NCBI RefSeq assembly: GCF_034440735.1
Contig: NZ_CP140098.1
Span: forward strand, 606,501-670,500
Length of the DNA stretch: 64,000 nt
Direction: 5' to 3'
Origin: Deinococcus sp. AB2017081
GTDB taxonomy: Bacteria > Deinococcota > Deinococci > Deinococcales > Deinococcaceae
A program made the position numbers and the translations under genes. A model generated the notes under the pieces. The model worked only from the letters and a program-made list of their open reading frames with translations, ran no database searches and was not told where the DNA came from. The stretch's first letter is position 1; each line of letters starts with the position of its first letter. Positions 1-7,537 of this stretch are shown piece after piece.

Positions 1-913
1 GCCGGTCGCCGGTGTTCCCCGAGGACGCGATGACGTAGACCCCCTGATCCGTGGCGTACTCGATCATCTTCTTCAGGACGCCGGTCTTCTGAACCGATCC
101 CAGCGAGAGGTTGATGACCTGCGCGCCGTGGGCCACGGCCCAGTCGATGGCCTGGACGACCGCAGTCGTGTCACCGCTGCCGTCCGGGCGCAGCGCGCGG
201 AGCGGCAGGATGCGCGCGTGGGGAGCGACCTGCAGGATGATCCCCGCCACATTGGTGCCGTGGCCGTAGAGCGGGTCGTCGAGGGTTCCCTCCTCCTGGG
301 GACTGGCGTCCCCGTCGACGAAGTCGTGGCGATCGGCGGCCGGAGCCAGCGAGTTCTGGAAGGCCTCGTGGGTCTGATCGAGCCCCGTGTCGATTACGGC
401 GACCGTGACGCCTTCGCCCAGGCGTGGAGCGAGGGCCCACGCGGCCGCGAGGCGCGTGCGCTGCCACAGTGCCGCGTTCTCCGCCACGCCGCCGACGACG
501 CCGGCACCGCCGCCCCAGAAGTACGCGCGGCCTCCACCCCAGAAGTACGCCCGCCCACCGCCCCAGAAGTACGCCCGGCCGCTCGCGGCGAGGCCCGGCG
601 CGTTCCACGCCGAGGTGGCGCCGCCGGCCTCCAGCGCGCCGACGTTCGGTTCCGACGCGAGGGTCTGGGTGGACACGGTGTCGGTGCTCCCCGACGGTGA
701 CGACAGGCCCAGCACGGCGAACCCGGCCTCCGGGTGCCACGCCACCACATGGCCGCCGTGGCTCGCCTCGACGGTCGCCACCGAGTCCGTAGCTGCCACG
801 GGCACGGTGGTGGTGAAGGCGTGGGCAGCGGCGCGGGGCGCAGCGGTCTGGCTGCAGGCACTGAGGAGGATGCCGAGGGTGAGGAGAGCGGGGAAGCGTG
901 TGGACATCGACAT
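1..913 (-). CDS. Subtilisin-like (S8) serine protease lipoprotein, C-terminus cut by window edge
   Basis: Predicted secreted, lipid-anchored peptidase of the S8 (subtilisin) family. The N-terminus is a lipoprotein signal ending in LLSAC, so Cys about residue 20 would be acylated. The catalytic Asp lies in VAVIDTGLD and the catalytic His in YGHGTNVAGI. The oxyanion Asn is in VIASSGNTG. The catalytic Ser (GTSMA motif) would lie beyond the left edge. The start at 913 is chosen because AAGGAG sits 5 nt upstream; a second in-frame ATG two codons later (907) is possible. Between the propeptide-like region and the catalytic domain there is a triple AYFWGGG repeat. A doubled GAGTCAC motif 55-90 bp upstream resembles the sites of the neighbouring regulon. 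Family assignment is secure; the substrate is unknown. Confidence 0.9.
   Translation of the reverse strand, partial: MSMSTRFPALLTLGILLSACSQTAAPRAAAHAFTTTVPVAATDSVATVEASHGGHVVAWHPEAGFAVLGLSSPSGSTDTVSTQTLASEPNVGALEAGGATSAWNAPGLAASGRAYFWGGGRAYFWGGGRAYFWGGGAGVVGGVAENAALWQRTRLAAAWALAPRLGEGVTVAVIDTGLDQTHEAFQNSLAPAADRHDFVDGDASPQEEGTLDDPLYGHGTNVAGIILQVAPHARILPLRALRPDGSGDTTAVVQAIDWAVAHGAQVINLSLGSVQKTGVLKKMIEYATDQGVYVIASSGNTGDR
507..578 (-). repeat. Three 24-bp tandem repeats encoding RAYFWGGG units
   Basis: Three consecutive, nearly identical 24-bp units in frame within the subtilisin-like gene, each coding an aromatic/glycine octamer (R-A-Y-F-W-G-G-G). The repeat lies just before the catalytic domain, at about residues 112-135. 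Likely a linker or surface motif; copy number may vary between strains. Confidence 0.9.
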
Positions 914-1359
914 GGACTCTCCTTGCTGCCCGTGTCGGGTGGCGCGCGGCACGGGGCGGATCTCCCTCACTGTGGGCGCCGTCCGTGACTCTTCTGTGAC
1001 TCCTCTGATCCACCCCAGATCCCCCCCGGCGGGTTGGTGACGTGGCCGGGCCGCCGGGGGGGCCTGGCCGGTCACACAACAGTCACAGGCGCGCCGCCGG
1101 GCCCGGTACAGAGCGTGGTACACCCTCTTCGACCGACTGGCCGCTGACAGTCACGGCGGCGTGTTGCATCAGGTGGCTGACAAACCCTGAGATGGCGAGT
1201 GTCGCGTGTGCAGTAGTGTGTGCAGTAGAGAGGGGTATTCAGTGGTTCTGGCTTCCACTCGGTTCCCCTCGAGGACACTGCGAATCCTGCGTCCTGGCGG
1301 GGAATTGTGCTGGATTTGTGTGTGCCGGTGCACTCCCGTCATCTGCCCCTTTTTTCCTT
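914..1359. other. Intergenic region, no gene recognised; contains repeated GTGAC/GTCAC motifs
   Basis: No coding frame with convincing protein character on either strand. The part next to the protease holds two pairs of GTGAC-type heptamers with 11-bp period (985-1002 and 1069-1086). The right part (about 1200-1359) is less GC-rich than the surroundings, carries a short direct repeat GTGTGCAGTA near 1206-1228 and a T-run at 1350-1355, and runs into the tRNA-like fragment. Confidence 0.6.
968..1002 (-). promoter_or_regulatory. Candidate regulator site upstream of the S8 protease (GAGTCAC x2, 11-bp period)
   Basis: Read on the minus strand: GAGTCAC n4 GAGTCAC n11 ACAGTG. Heptamer length, 4-nt spacer and 11-nt distance match the five CAATCAC-type promoters between 6060 and 16201. 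The core is GTCAC rather than ATCAC and the -10 position is not a good TAnnnT, so membership is tentative. Confidence 0.4.
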
Positions 1360-1404
1360 CTACGGATCAGAAGGCCAGGGGTTCGAATCCCTTCGGGCAC
1401 ACCA
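1360..1404 (+). pseudogene. 3' half of a tRNA-Arg (anticodon loop to CCA), probable attachment-site remnant
   Basis: Starts exactly at an Arg(ACG)-type anticodon loop (CTACGGA). It continues through the 3' anticodon stem, a variable region, a T-arm with TTCGAAT loop, the acceptor strand CGGGCAC, discriminator A and encoded CCA. The 5' half is absent: the preceding nucleotides do not pair with the 3' anticodon stem and no D-arm is present. A 3' tRNA fragment starting at the anticodon loop is the classic footprint of tyrosine-recombinase integration. A functional tRNA is ruled out in this context. Confidence 0.75.
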
Positions 1405-1407
1405 CAG

Positions 1408-1439
1408 AAACCCACGTCTAGGACGTGGGTTTTCTCTTT
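1408..1439 (+). terminator. Rho-independent terminator after the tRNA fragment
   Basis: Perfect 11-bp stem AAACCCACGTC / GACGTGGGTTT with a 3-nt loop (TAG), followed by TTCTCTTT. It sits 4 nt after the CCA, as expected for the original tRNA terminator carried along with the 3' half. Confidence 0.85.
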
Positions 1440-1804
1440 GCAATACGGGTGCCGTGGGCCGTGTGTGCTGTCGCGTGTGCGGCAGGGGAGAGGGGGATGG
1501 CGCAGGACGAGGGGCACGGATCAACCCTGGCCCCCTTCGCGTGCAGATGTGCGCAACTCAACCTTGTCGACCGGCTTGCTGAGCAACCGCAACAGCCCCG
1601 CGGTAGCGTCCCTCTGCACCTCCCGGTCACGACTGCGCGCCCGTGGCAGCGGCGCTCACAGCGAAAGGCTGGGCTGCGGGTGGCGTCTGGAGCGGCGACG
1701 CCAGCGTGGCTACCGTGGCCGATCCACGCAACATGCTTGAGGCGGCAGCGTCCGTCCTTGCGCGCCGGACTGATCCTGCGCGCACTGCGCTGACCGCTCC
1801 GGCG
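1440..1804. other. Intergenic region without a recognised gene
   Basis: Lies between the tRNA-like terminator and the end of the convergent AfsR-like gene. A minus-strand frame around 1520-1645 reads ...LLRLLSKPVDKVELR... near its end, which faintly resembles the end of a receiver domain. It is stopped upstream within about 40 codons and has no ribosome-binding site. Nothing else is visible. Confidence 0.5.
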
Positions 1805-3892
1805 TCAGCCCGCGGCGGTGGGTCGGGGGGGCGGCGGGGTGCCCGGCAGCGGGACGGCGGCCGCGGCGGCCCGCGCGTCGGCCGCGGCCGACGCGTCGCC
1901 GTGATCGTCGAGCAGGGCGGCGGCCACCGTGTAGAACTGCACGGCGTCCGTGAGGAGGTACTGGTCGTGCGCTTCGCGCGCGGCGCGCAGGTACGCCCGC
2001 GCGGCCAGTTCGGGCTTGCCCCCCTCGTGCCAGTGGCGGGCCACGCGGGCCGCGCCGCTGCCGGCGGACTCCAGGGTGCGCGCGGCGGCGCGGTGCAGCA
2101 GTCCCCGCACCGACGCGGGTGTGCCGGCATCGACCGCCTCGTACACGAGGTCGTGGGCGAAGCGCTGCCCGCTGATCACCTGCGCGGCCTCCAGTTCCTC
2201 CCACGCCTGTACGAGGTCGAGCAGCGGCGCGCCCAGCATCAGCGCGACGAGATCCACGTCGAAGTCGCTCTGGAGGGTCGCGGCGGCCCGCGCCGCCTGC
2301 AGGGCCGGGGCCGACAGCCGCTCCAGGCGGCGGCCGATCACGCTGCGCACCTGCTCGGGCAGCGGCAGCCGCTCCGGCACCGGGCCGTCCAGGCCGCCGG
2401 CCTCCAGCAGCAGCTTCACGGTCTCCAGCAGGAAGTGCGGGTTGCCGGCGCAGTGCTGCCACAGCCGTGAACGCAGCGCCGCGTCCGCCGGCACGCCGAT
2501 GTCGGTCATCAGCGCGTCGGCCGCGCGCCCGTCGATGGGCGAGAGGTCGATCAGCACCGCGATCCCGGCGTCCACGGTCTGCCGGACGAGCGCGGCGCTC
2601 TCCGGGGGCAGCTCGCCCCGGCGGAACGTCGCGAGCAGCCGCGGCATGCCGCCCGGCTGGCCGAGCGGGAAGGACGTGCCGAACATGTACATGCCCATCT
2701 GGTTGGTGTGGTCGTCGTAGAACTGCCAGTCATCGCAGACGTTCGACATCAGGCCCTCGTGCACTGCGATCGTCCAGAGCATGTGCGCCTCGCGGAAGGT
2801 CAGCAGCTCCTCGTCGCTGGTGATCGGGCCCGGCCGCTCCGCCGGGGGCAGCAGTTCGGGCACCAGGCGCGACATCTCGCGGCGCACCCACGGTTCCATC
2901 ACGAGGTCCGGGCGGCGGGCCGTATTGATGCGGCTCATGCGCGTCAGGGTCGCCCACGGCTGCACGCGGTCGCCGGGGCGGCCCAGGTACGTGATGAACC
3001 CGCCCTTGCTGCCCGCGAAGTCGTGCGCCAGCCGCGTCTTGCCGGAGCCCGGCTCGCCCGAGATGAAGATCCACTGTCCCGCCGCCCACGCGGCCTCCAG
3101 CCGGGCCCACTCGGCCTCGCGCCCGACGAGGTGCGGGGGGCGCAGCACCGCGAGCGGCAGCTCGGCGCGTGCGCCCGCCGCCGGCGCGGGCACGGTGCCG
3201 CGGTCGATCTCACGGGCGAGCGCCTCGGTCTCCGGCAGTGGCCGGGCCTGGAATTCGCGCTCCAGGATCTCCTTGCAGCGGTGGTACGCGCGCAGCGCCG
3301 CCGGGCGGTCGCCCGACAGGTAGTGCAGCCGCATCACGCGCCGCCACGCGTCCTCGGAGACGGGGTCGAGGTCGAGCACCGTGCGGGCGACGGCCAGCGC
3401 CTCCGCGTAGCGGCCCCCGTGCTCCAGCCGCCGCGACTCCTGCCGGCCCGCCTGCGCCCGCAGCTCGACGAAGCCCTCGCGCTCGGCCGTCACCCAGTCG
3501 TCGAGTTCCGGGCAGTCGTCGTAGGCGAGCCCCGCGAGCAGGCCGCCCGGATCGTTCAACAGTTCCGCCGTCTGTCCCTGCGTGTACGCCGCCCGCAGGC
3601 GCGCCGCGTCGACCTCGACGCCAGGATCGAGCGCAAGGAGGTCGGCCCCCGAGACGAGCTCGGCCCCCACCGCGAGCCGGAGTTTGCGCAGCATCTGCGA
3701 CAGGTTGTTGCGGGCGGTCGCCTCGGGCGACTCGGGCCACAGCAGCCCGGCCAGCCGCGAGCGCGACGTGGCCCCCTCCAGCGACAGGTAGCTCAGCGCC
3801 GCCGCAAGTTTGCGTTCCAGGGGCACCAGCACCACGTCGCCGGCGCTCAGGCGGGGCACGCCGAGCACGTCCAGGCGCGGGGGCGTGGTCAC
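1805..3892 (-). CDS. AfsR/SARP-like regulator with BTAD and AAA+ ATPase domains (695 aa)
   Basis: Putative transcriptional regulator of the SARP/AfsR type. Residues about 5-90 form the OmpR-like winged-helix region typical of SARPs (LLWPES...ARNNLSQMLRKLR). Residues about 95-240 are the bacterial transcriptional activation domain (LDPVSEDAWRRVMRLHYL). An AAA+ ATPase domain follows, with Walker A GEPGSGKT near residue 279. The Walker B region (NVCDDWQFYDD) is less hydrophobic than in its paralogues. The protein stops after the ATPase lid/helical part and lacks the long C-terminal repeats of the third paralogue. It starts inside the stop of the upstream paralogue (ATGA, 4-bp overlap), so the pair is translationally coupled. 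Likely a tandem duplicate of the upstream gene, with identical length. Binding target unknown; see the CAATCAC sites nearby. Confidence 0.85.
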   Translation of the reverse strand: MTTPPRLDVLGVPRLSAGDVVLVPLERKLAAALSYLSLEGATSRSRLAGLLWPESPEATARNNLSQMLRKLRLAVGAELVSGADLLALDPGVEVDAARLRAAYTQGQTAELLNDPGGLLAGLAYDDCPELDDWVTAEREGFVELRAQAGRQESRRLEHGGRYAEALAVARTVLDLDPVSEDAWRRVMRLHYLSGDRPAALRAYHRCKEILEREFQARPLPETEALAREIDRGTVPAPAAGARAELPLAVLRPPHLVGREAEWARLEAAWAAGQWIFISGEPGSGKTRLAHDFAGSKGGFITYLGRPGDRVQPWATLTRMSRINTARRPDLVMEPWVRREMSRLVPELLPPAERPGPITSDEELLTFREAHMLWTIAVHEGLMSNVCDDWQFYDDHTNQMGMYMFGTSFPLGQPGGMPRLLATFRRGELPPESAALVRQTVDAGIAVLIDLSPIDGRAADALMTDIGVPADAALRSRLWQHCAGNPHFLLETVKLLLEAGGLDGPVPERLPLPEQVRSVIGRRLERLSAPALQAARAAATLQSDFDVDLVALMLGAPLLDLVQAWEELEAAQVISGQRFAHDLVYEAVDAGTPASVRGLLHRAAARTLESAGSGAARVARHWHEGGKPELAARAYLRAAREAHDQYLLTDAVQFYTVAAALLDDHGDASAAADARAAAAAVPLPGTPPPPRPTAAG

Positions 3893-5976
3893 TGCACCCC
3901 CACGGTCAGCAGCTGCGCCTGGACGGCCGCCGCCTCGCCCCGCGCCGCGGCGGCCGGGCCCGGCTGTTCCAGCGTGTCGAAGGCCTCTGCGGCCTGCGAG
4001 TAGTACTGAACCGTCTCGGTGAGCTGGAAGTGGTCGCGCGCCTCGCGCGCGGCGCGCAGGAAGGCGGGTGCGGCGTGGTCGGGCTTGCCGCCCTCCTGCC
4101 AGTGCCGGGCCACCCGCGCCGAGTGGCCGCCGGCCCGGTCGAGCGCGCGCGCCGCCGCCCGGTGCAGCAGCGTGCGCACCGTGGTGGGAATGCCGCCCGC
4201 GACCGCCTCGTACACGAGGTCATGCCAGAAGCCCGAGCCACGCACCACGCCGGCGGCCTCCAGCTCCTCCCACGCGGCGGCCGTGTCGAACAGCGGCGCG
4301 CCGAGCACCTCCGCGACGAGTTCCACGTCGAAGTCGCTCTGCAGCGTCGCGGCGGCCCGCGCCGCCTGCAGGGCCGGGGCCGACAGCCGCGACAGCCGGC
4401 GCGAGATGATCTCGCCCACCCGGGCGGTGATGGGCAGGTTCAGCCCGGACAGCTCGCCCCGGGCGAAGGTGCCGCTCTCGATCAGGTGCTTGACGATCTC
4501 CAGCAGGAACAGCGGACTGCCGCCGGAGTAGTGCGCCAGCCGCCGGCGCAGCGCCGGATCGTCCGGCACGCCGAGGTCGTCCATCAGGGGCCCCAGCAGG
4601 TCGTCCCCCAGCGGCCGCAGCCGGATGTGGACGGCGATGCCCTGGCGCACGAGTTCCTCGGTGTCGCGCAGCACCTCCGGCATCAGCTCCCCGGTGCGGT
4701 ACGCGCCGATCACGCGCGGGGCCGGGCGATCCGGGCCGCGCGGCGCGCCGAACAGGTTGGAGAAGAAGTACAGGCCGTCGCGGGTCGAGGGCGCGTCGTA
4801 GAACTGGAGGTCGTCGGCGATCACCGTGTCCACGCCGCGGTAGCCCACGTACGAGAACGCTGTCATGGCCTGGCGGTAGCGCAGCAGGTCAGCTCCCGAG
4901 GTCAGCGGCTCGGCCGCGTCGCCCGCGGGCGCGTACTCCGGGAGCACCCGGCCCAGTTCCCGCTGCACCCAGGGCTCCAGGGTCACGTTCCCGAGCCGCT
5001 CGGCCAGCACCCGGTAGTTGCGCGCCGACGACGTGAACGGCTGGTGCAGGTCGCCGGGCCGCCCCCGGAACTCCAGGAACGTGCCCTTGCTGGCCGCGAA
5101 GTCCATGACCAGGCGGGACTTGCCCACGCCGGGATCGCCCTCCACGTAGATCATCTGGCCGCGCTCCCAGGCCTCCTCGAGCTGCGCCCACTCGGCCTCG
5201 CGGCCGATCAGCTGGGGCGGGCGCAGCACCGCCAGCGGCAGCGTGGTGCGCGCGGTGACCGCCGGGGCCGGGATGGTGCCGCGGTTGATCTCGCGGGCGA
5301 GCTGCGCGGTCTCCGGCAGCGGCTCGGCCCCGAACTCGCGCTGCAGCGTCTCCTTGCAGCGGTGGTACGCCCGCAGCGCCGCGGGCCGGTCGCCCGAGAG
5401 GTAGTGCAGCCGCATGACCTGCCGCCACGCCTCCTCCGAGACCGGGTCGAGCTCCAGCAGCGTCCGGGCGTGGTTCAGGGCCGCCGGGTGGTCGCCGTCC
5501 TGCTCCAGCCGCGCCACCTCGGCCCGCAGCGCGAGGCGTCGCCACTCGACCACGCGTTCGCGCTCGGCCGCGATCCAGTCGTCCAGATCCGGGCAGTCGT
5601 CGTAGGACAGTCCGGGCAGCAGCTCGCCGCTCTGGGCCAGCAGCTCTCCGGTGCGGCCCTGCGCGAAGCCCTGGCGCAGCCGGATCACATCGACCTCCAC
5701 CCCCGGCAGCAGGTCAAGGGAGTCGCTCCCGGCGACGAGTTCGGCCCGGACCGCGAGCCGCAGTTTGCGCAGCATCTGCGACAGGTTGTTGCGGGCCGTC
5801 GCCTCGGGGGACTCGGGCCACAGCAGGCCGGCCAGCCGCGAGCGCGGCGTCGCCCCCTCCAGCGCGAGGTAGGCCAGGGCGGCCGCGAGTTTGCGTTCCA
5901 GACGAAGCTCTCCCCCGGCCGATCCGGTCAGGATCGCGGAGCCCATCAGCCGAACGTGCCACAGGGACGCGGACAT
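3889..5976 (-). CDS. AfsR/SARP-like regulator with BTAD and AAA+ ATPase domains (695 aa), first of tandem pair
   Basis: Same architecture and exactly the same length as the downstream paralogue: winged-helix region (LLWPESPEATARNNLSQMLR), BTAD domain, then AAA+ ATPase with Walker A GDPGVGKS near residue 279 and Walker B VIADDLQFYD. The start at 5976 is preferred over longer upstream frames because homology to the paralogue begins there and GGGAGG lies 8 nt upstream. A TACACT box at 5991-5996 (minus strand) is a plausible -10. The divergent neighbour at 6158 has a CAATCAT/GGGTCAC site in the shared intergenic space, so this region may respond to the same regulator. Function as a regulator is inferred from domains only. 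Confidence 0.85.
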   Translation of the reverse strand: MSASLWHVRLMGSAILTGSAGGELRLERKLAAALAYLALEGATPRSRLAGLLWPESPEATARNNLSQMLRKLRLAVRAELVAGSDSLDLLPGVEVDVIRLRQGFAQGRTGELLAQSGELLPGLSYDDCPDLDDWIAAERERVVEWRRLALRAEVARLEQDGDHPAALNHARTLLELDPVSEEAWRQVMRLHYLSGDRPAALRAYHRCKETLQREFGAEPLPETAQLAREINRGTIPAPAVTARTTLPLAVLRPPQLIGREAEWAQLEEAWERGQMIYVEGDPGVGKSRLVMDFAASKGTFLEFRGRPGDLHQPFTSSARNYRVLAERLGNVTLEPWVQRELGRVLPEYAPAGDAAEPLTSGADLLRYRQAMTAFSYVGYRGVDTVIADDLQFYDAPSTRDGLYFFSNLFGAPRGPDRPAPRVIGAYRTGELMPEVLRDTEELVRQGIAVHIRLRPLGDDLLGPLMDDLGVPDDPALRRRLAHYSGGSPLFLLEIVKHLIESGTFARGELSGLNLPITARVGEIISRRLSRLSAPALQAARAAATLQSDFDVELVAEVLGAPLFDTAAAWEELEAAGVVRGSGFWHDLVYEAVAGGIPTTVRTLLHRAAARALDRAGGHSARVARHWQEGGKPDHAAPAFLRAAREARDHFQLTETVQYYSQAAEAFDTLEQPGPAAAARGEAAAVQAQLLTVGVQ

Positions 5977-6059
5977 GGGAATCGCCTCCCAGTGTAGGAC
6001 ACGCGGGAACGGAGCGGAACGCCCGGCGTTCACAGGCCGCCACACCGCTTCCGGGCCGC

Positions 6060-6094
6060 CAATCATCCGCGGGTCACGGTGCCCTCCGTACGCT
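6060..6094 (+). promoter_or_regulatory. Promoter with double heptamer: CAATCAT n4 GGGTCAC n11 TACGCT
   Basis: One of five identically spaced promoters in this block. Heptamers at 6060-6066 and 6071-6077 (11-bp period, one helical turn), then 11 nt, then a TAnnnT box at 6089-6094. Drives the gene at 6158 with a leader of about 55 nt. The heptamers occupy the -35 position, as expected for activator-dependent SARP/OmpR-type promoters. Confidence 0.7.
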
Positions 6095-6157
6095 CCGTGC
6101 ACTTCCCGGGGGGAAGGCCAGGCTCCGCCCGCCGCGGGACTGGCAGGAGGTGAACCC

Positions 6158-6937
6158 ATGAACGCGACCAGACCCAGACCACGCCACGCCAGACCACTCG
6201 CGCCCGTCCTCGGGCTGCTGCTCGCCGGGGGGGCCGCGCAGGCCGCGACCGGCACCGTGCAGGGCCAGGCCCTCGACACCGCCGGCAAGCCCCTGGGCGG
6301 CGTGCAGGTGTGGATCAAGCCCGTCGTCACGACCGGTGTCGCCGAGGCCGTCACGGACGGCAAGGGCCGCTACGCGGTGCCGGGGCTGCCGCCCGTGGGC
6401 TACCGCGCATACGCGTGGCTGGCGGTGCCGTACCGGGGCAAGACCTTCTGCTACCGCCTCGCGTCGGCAGCGGGCGGAGACGACAGCCCCTTCGTCCCGA
6501 ACGGCACCCTGACGCGCAACTTCCGCTGGCAGCTGTCGGGCCGCATCCCGGATCAGGAGCCGTACAGCGACCTGGGCTACTACGGCGGCAGCCTGCCGCT
6601 GATGGCCGGCTTCGGCCAGGAGCGCTGGGCGACGCAGGACGACGAGATCGAACTCACCCTCACGCCCACCGGGCCGCTCATCGACGGCAGCGCGGGGAAG
6701 GTGCTCACGAGAACCGCGCCCGCGCGGGGCATGGCGCTCGACGTGCCCATCGGGACGTACCGCGTGCAGGCGACCTTCATCGCCGCGAGCGGCAAGCGCG
6801 AGCCGCTCACCGTCTCCGCGACGGACGGCGACTACGCCGCGCAGGCGACCGTGAACTTCAGGCCCTCGGGGGACACCTGCAAGGGCACGACCGGCGGCGC
6901 GCCGGGCCGCGCGTACGTGTACTGGCGGTTCCAGTGA
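6158..6937 (+). CDS. Secreted protein with carboxypeptidase-regulatory-like domain
   Basis: A 259-residue exported protein of unknown role. Sec signal peptide (residues 1-30, hydrophobic APVLGLLLAGGAAQA then ATGTV). Next comes a carboxypeptidase-regulatory-like beta-sandwich (residues 31-105; GTVQGQALDTAGKPLGGVQV...GRYAVPGLPPVGYRAYA), a fold used in transport, adhesion or matrix proteins rather than catalysis. The rest is unassigned. GGAGG is placed 8 nt before the ATG. Its stop overlaps the start of the next gene (GTGA), so the two are co-expressed from the double-heptamer promoter at 6060. Confidence 0.8.
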   Translation: MNATRPRPRHARPLAPVLGLLLAGGAAQAATGTVQGQALDTAGKPLGGVQVWIKPVVTTGVAEAVTDGKGRYAVPGLPPVGYRAYAWLAVPYRGKTFCYRLASAAGGDDSPFVPNGTLTRNFRWQLSGRIPDQEPYSDLGYYGGSLPLMAGFGQERWATQDDEIELTLTPTGPLIDGSAGKVLTRTAPARGMALDVPIGTYRVQATFIAASGKREPLTVSATDGDYAAQATVNFRPSGDTCKGTTGGAPGRAYVYWRFQ

Positions 6938-7443
6938 GCCGGGTGCTGCTCGCCGTGCTGGCGCTGGCAGCCGGGGTGGCCGGGGCCGCCCGCCTGCCCG
7001 CCAACCTGGAGCCCTTCGAGGCCGAGCACGTGTGCGCCGGCCGTGCGGAGGTGCTCGTGCGGGGCAAGACCGACGACGCCCTGACGAGGAACGCGCAGGA
7101 GACCCTGACGAAGCTCGTCGCGTCCCTGAAGCTCGGGGGCGGGGCCGCGTACACGGACTGCCCCGCGTGGCTGAGCTACCGCGCGCACGTCACGGGCGAC
7201 GGCAACGGGAACACCGTGTACGCCGCGACCCTGAGCCTGATCACGCCGAGCCTGGGCACGTCCGCGCTGCACAACCTGAAGGACGACGAGTTCCCCTACG
7301 ACGGCGGCTTCGAGTTCGTGACGCTGTGGAGTGGCCTGGGGGCCGGCACCGCCACCGGGGCCGAGAACCTGGCGTTCCGTCTGCGCGCCGAACTGGTGTC
7401 GCAGATGGACGACTTCGGCAGCGACTGGAAGGCGAAGCACTAA
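6934..7443 (+). CDS. Small secreted protein, unknown function
   Basis: 169 residues with a clear Sec signal peptide (VLLAVLALAAGVAGA, cleavage near residue 19). Two Cys remain in the mature part (HVCAGR, TDCPAW) and could form a disulphide. No known domain recognised. The GTG start at 6934 overlaps the upstream stop by 4 bp and places the signal peptide at the very N-terminus, which supports this start over any upstream one. Encoded in one unit with the carboxypeptidase-regulatory-like protein. Confidence 0.75.
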   Translation: MSRVLLAVLALAAGVAGAARLPANLEPFEAEHVCAGRAEVLVRGKTDDALTRNAQETLTKLVASLKLGGGAAYTDCPAWLSYRAHVTGDGNGNTVYAATLSLITPSLGTSALHNLKDDEFPYDGGFEFVTLWSGLGAGTATGAENLAFRLRAELVSQMDDFGSDWKAKH

Positions 7444-7537
7444 GCCCGCCCGGCGGGTGGATCTGAGCGGCACGCCCCACAGGCGTGCTGCTACGCTGTG
7501 GGCCGGTGTCCGCCATGCTCCACGCGAGTCCATCCCG

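Noticed and set aside
507..578. CRISPR-like array
   Set aside because: The 24-bp units are contiguous without spacers and are in frame inside a protease gene.
1325..1404. A complete tRNA gene
   Set aside because: A GTGCCGG at 1322-1328 could nearly pair with the acceptor strand, but there is no D-arm and the canonical 5' anticodon stem does not pair. Only the 3' half is tRNA.
1239..1517. Antisense protein frame containing GIRTPGLLIRR
   Set aside because: This is the well-known spurious translation of the strand opposite a tRNA 3' end.
1520..1645. Short minus-strand frame ending like a receiver domain (LLSKPVDKVELR)
   Set aside because: Stopped within about 40 codons upstream, no start signal, and too little similarity to call a gene fragment with confidence.
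3169..5997. Very long plus-strand open frame opposite the AfsR-like genes
   Set aside because: Arg/Pro/Gln-rich and without domain character; an antisense shadow of GC-rich coding DNA. The minus-strand frames carry Walker and BTAD motifs.
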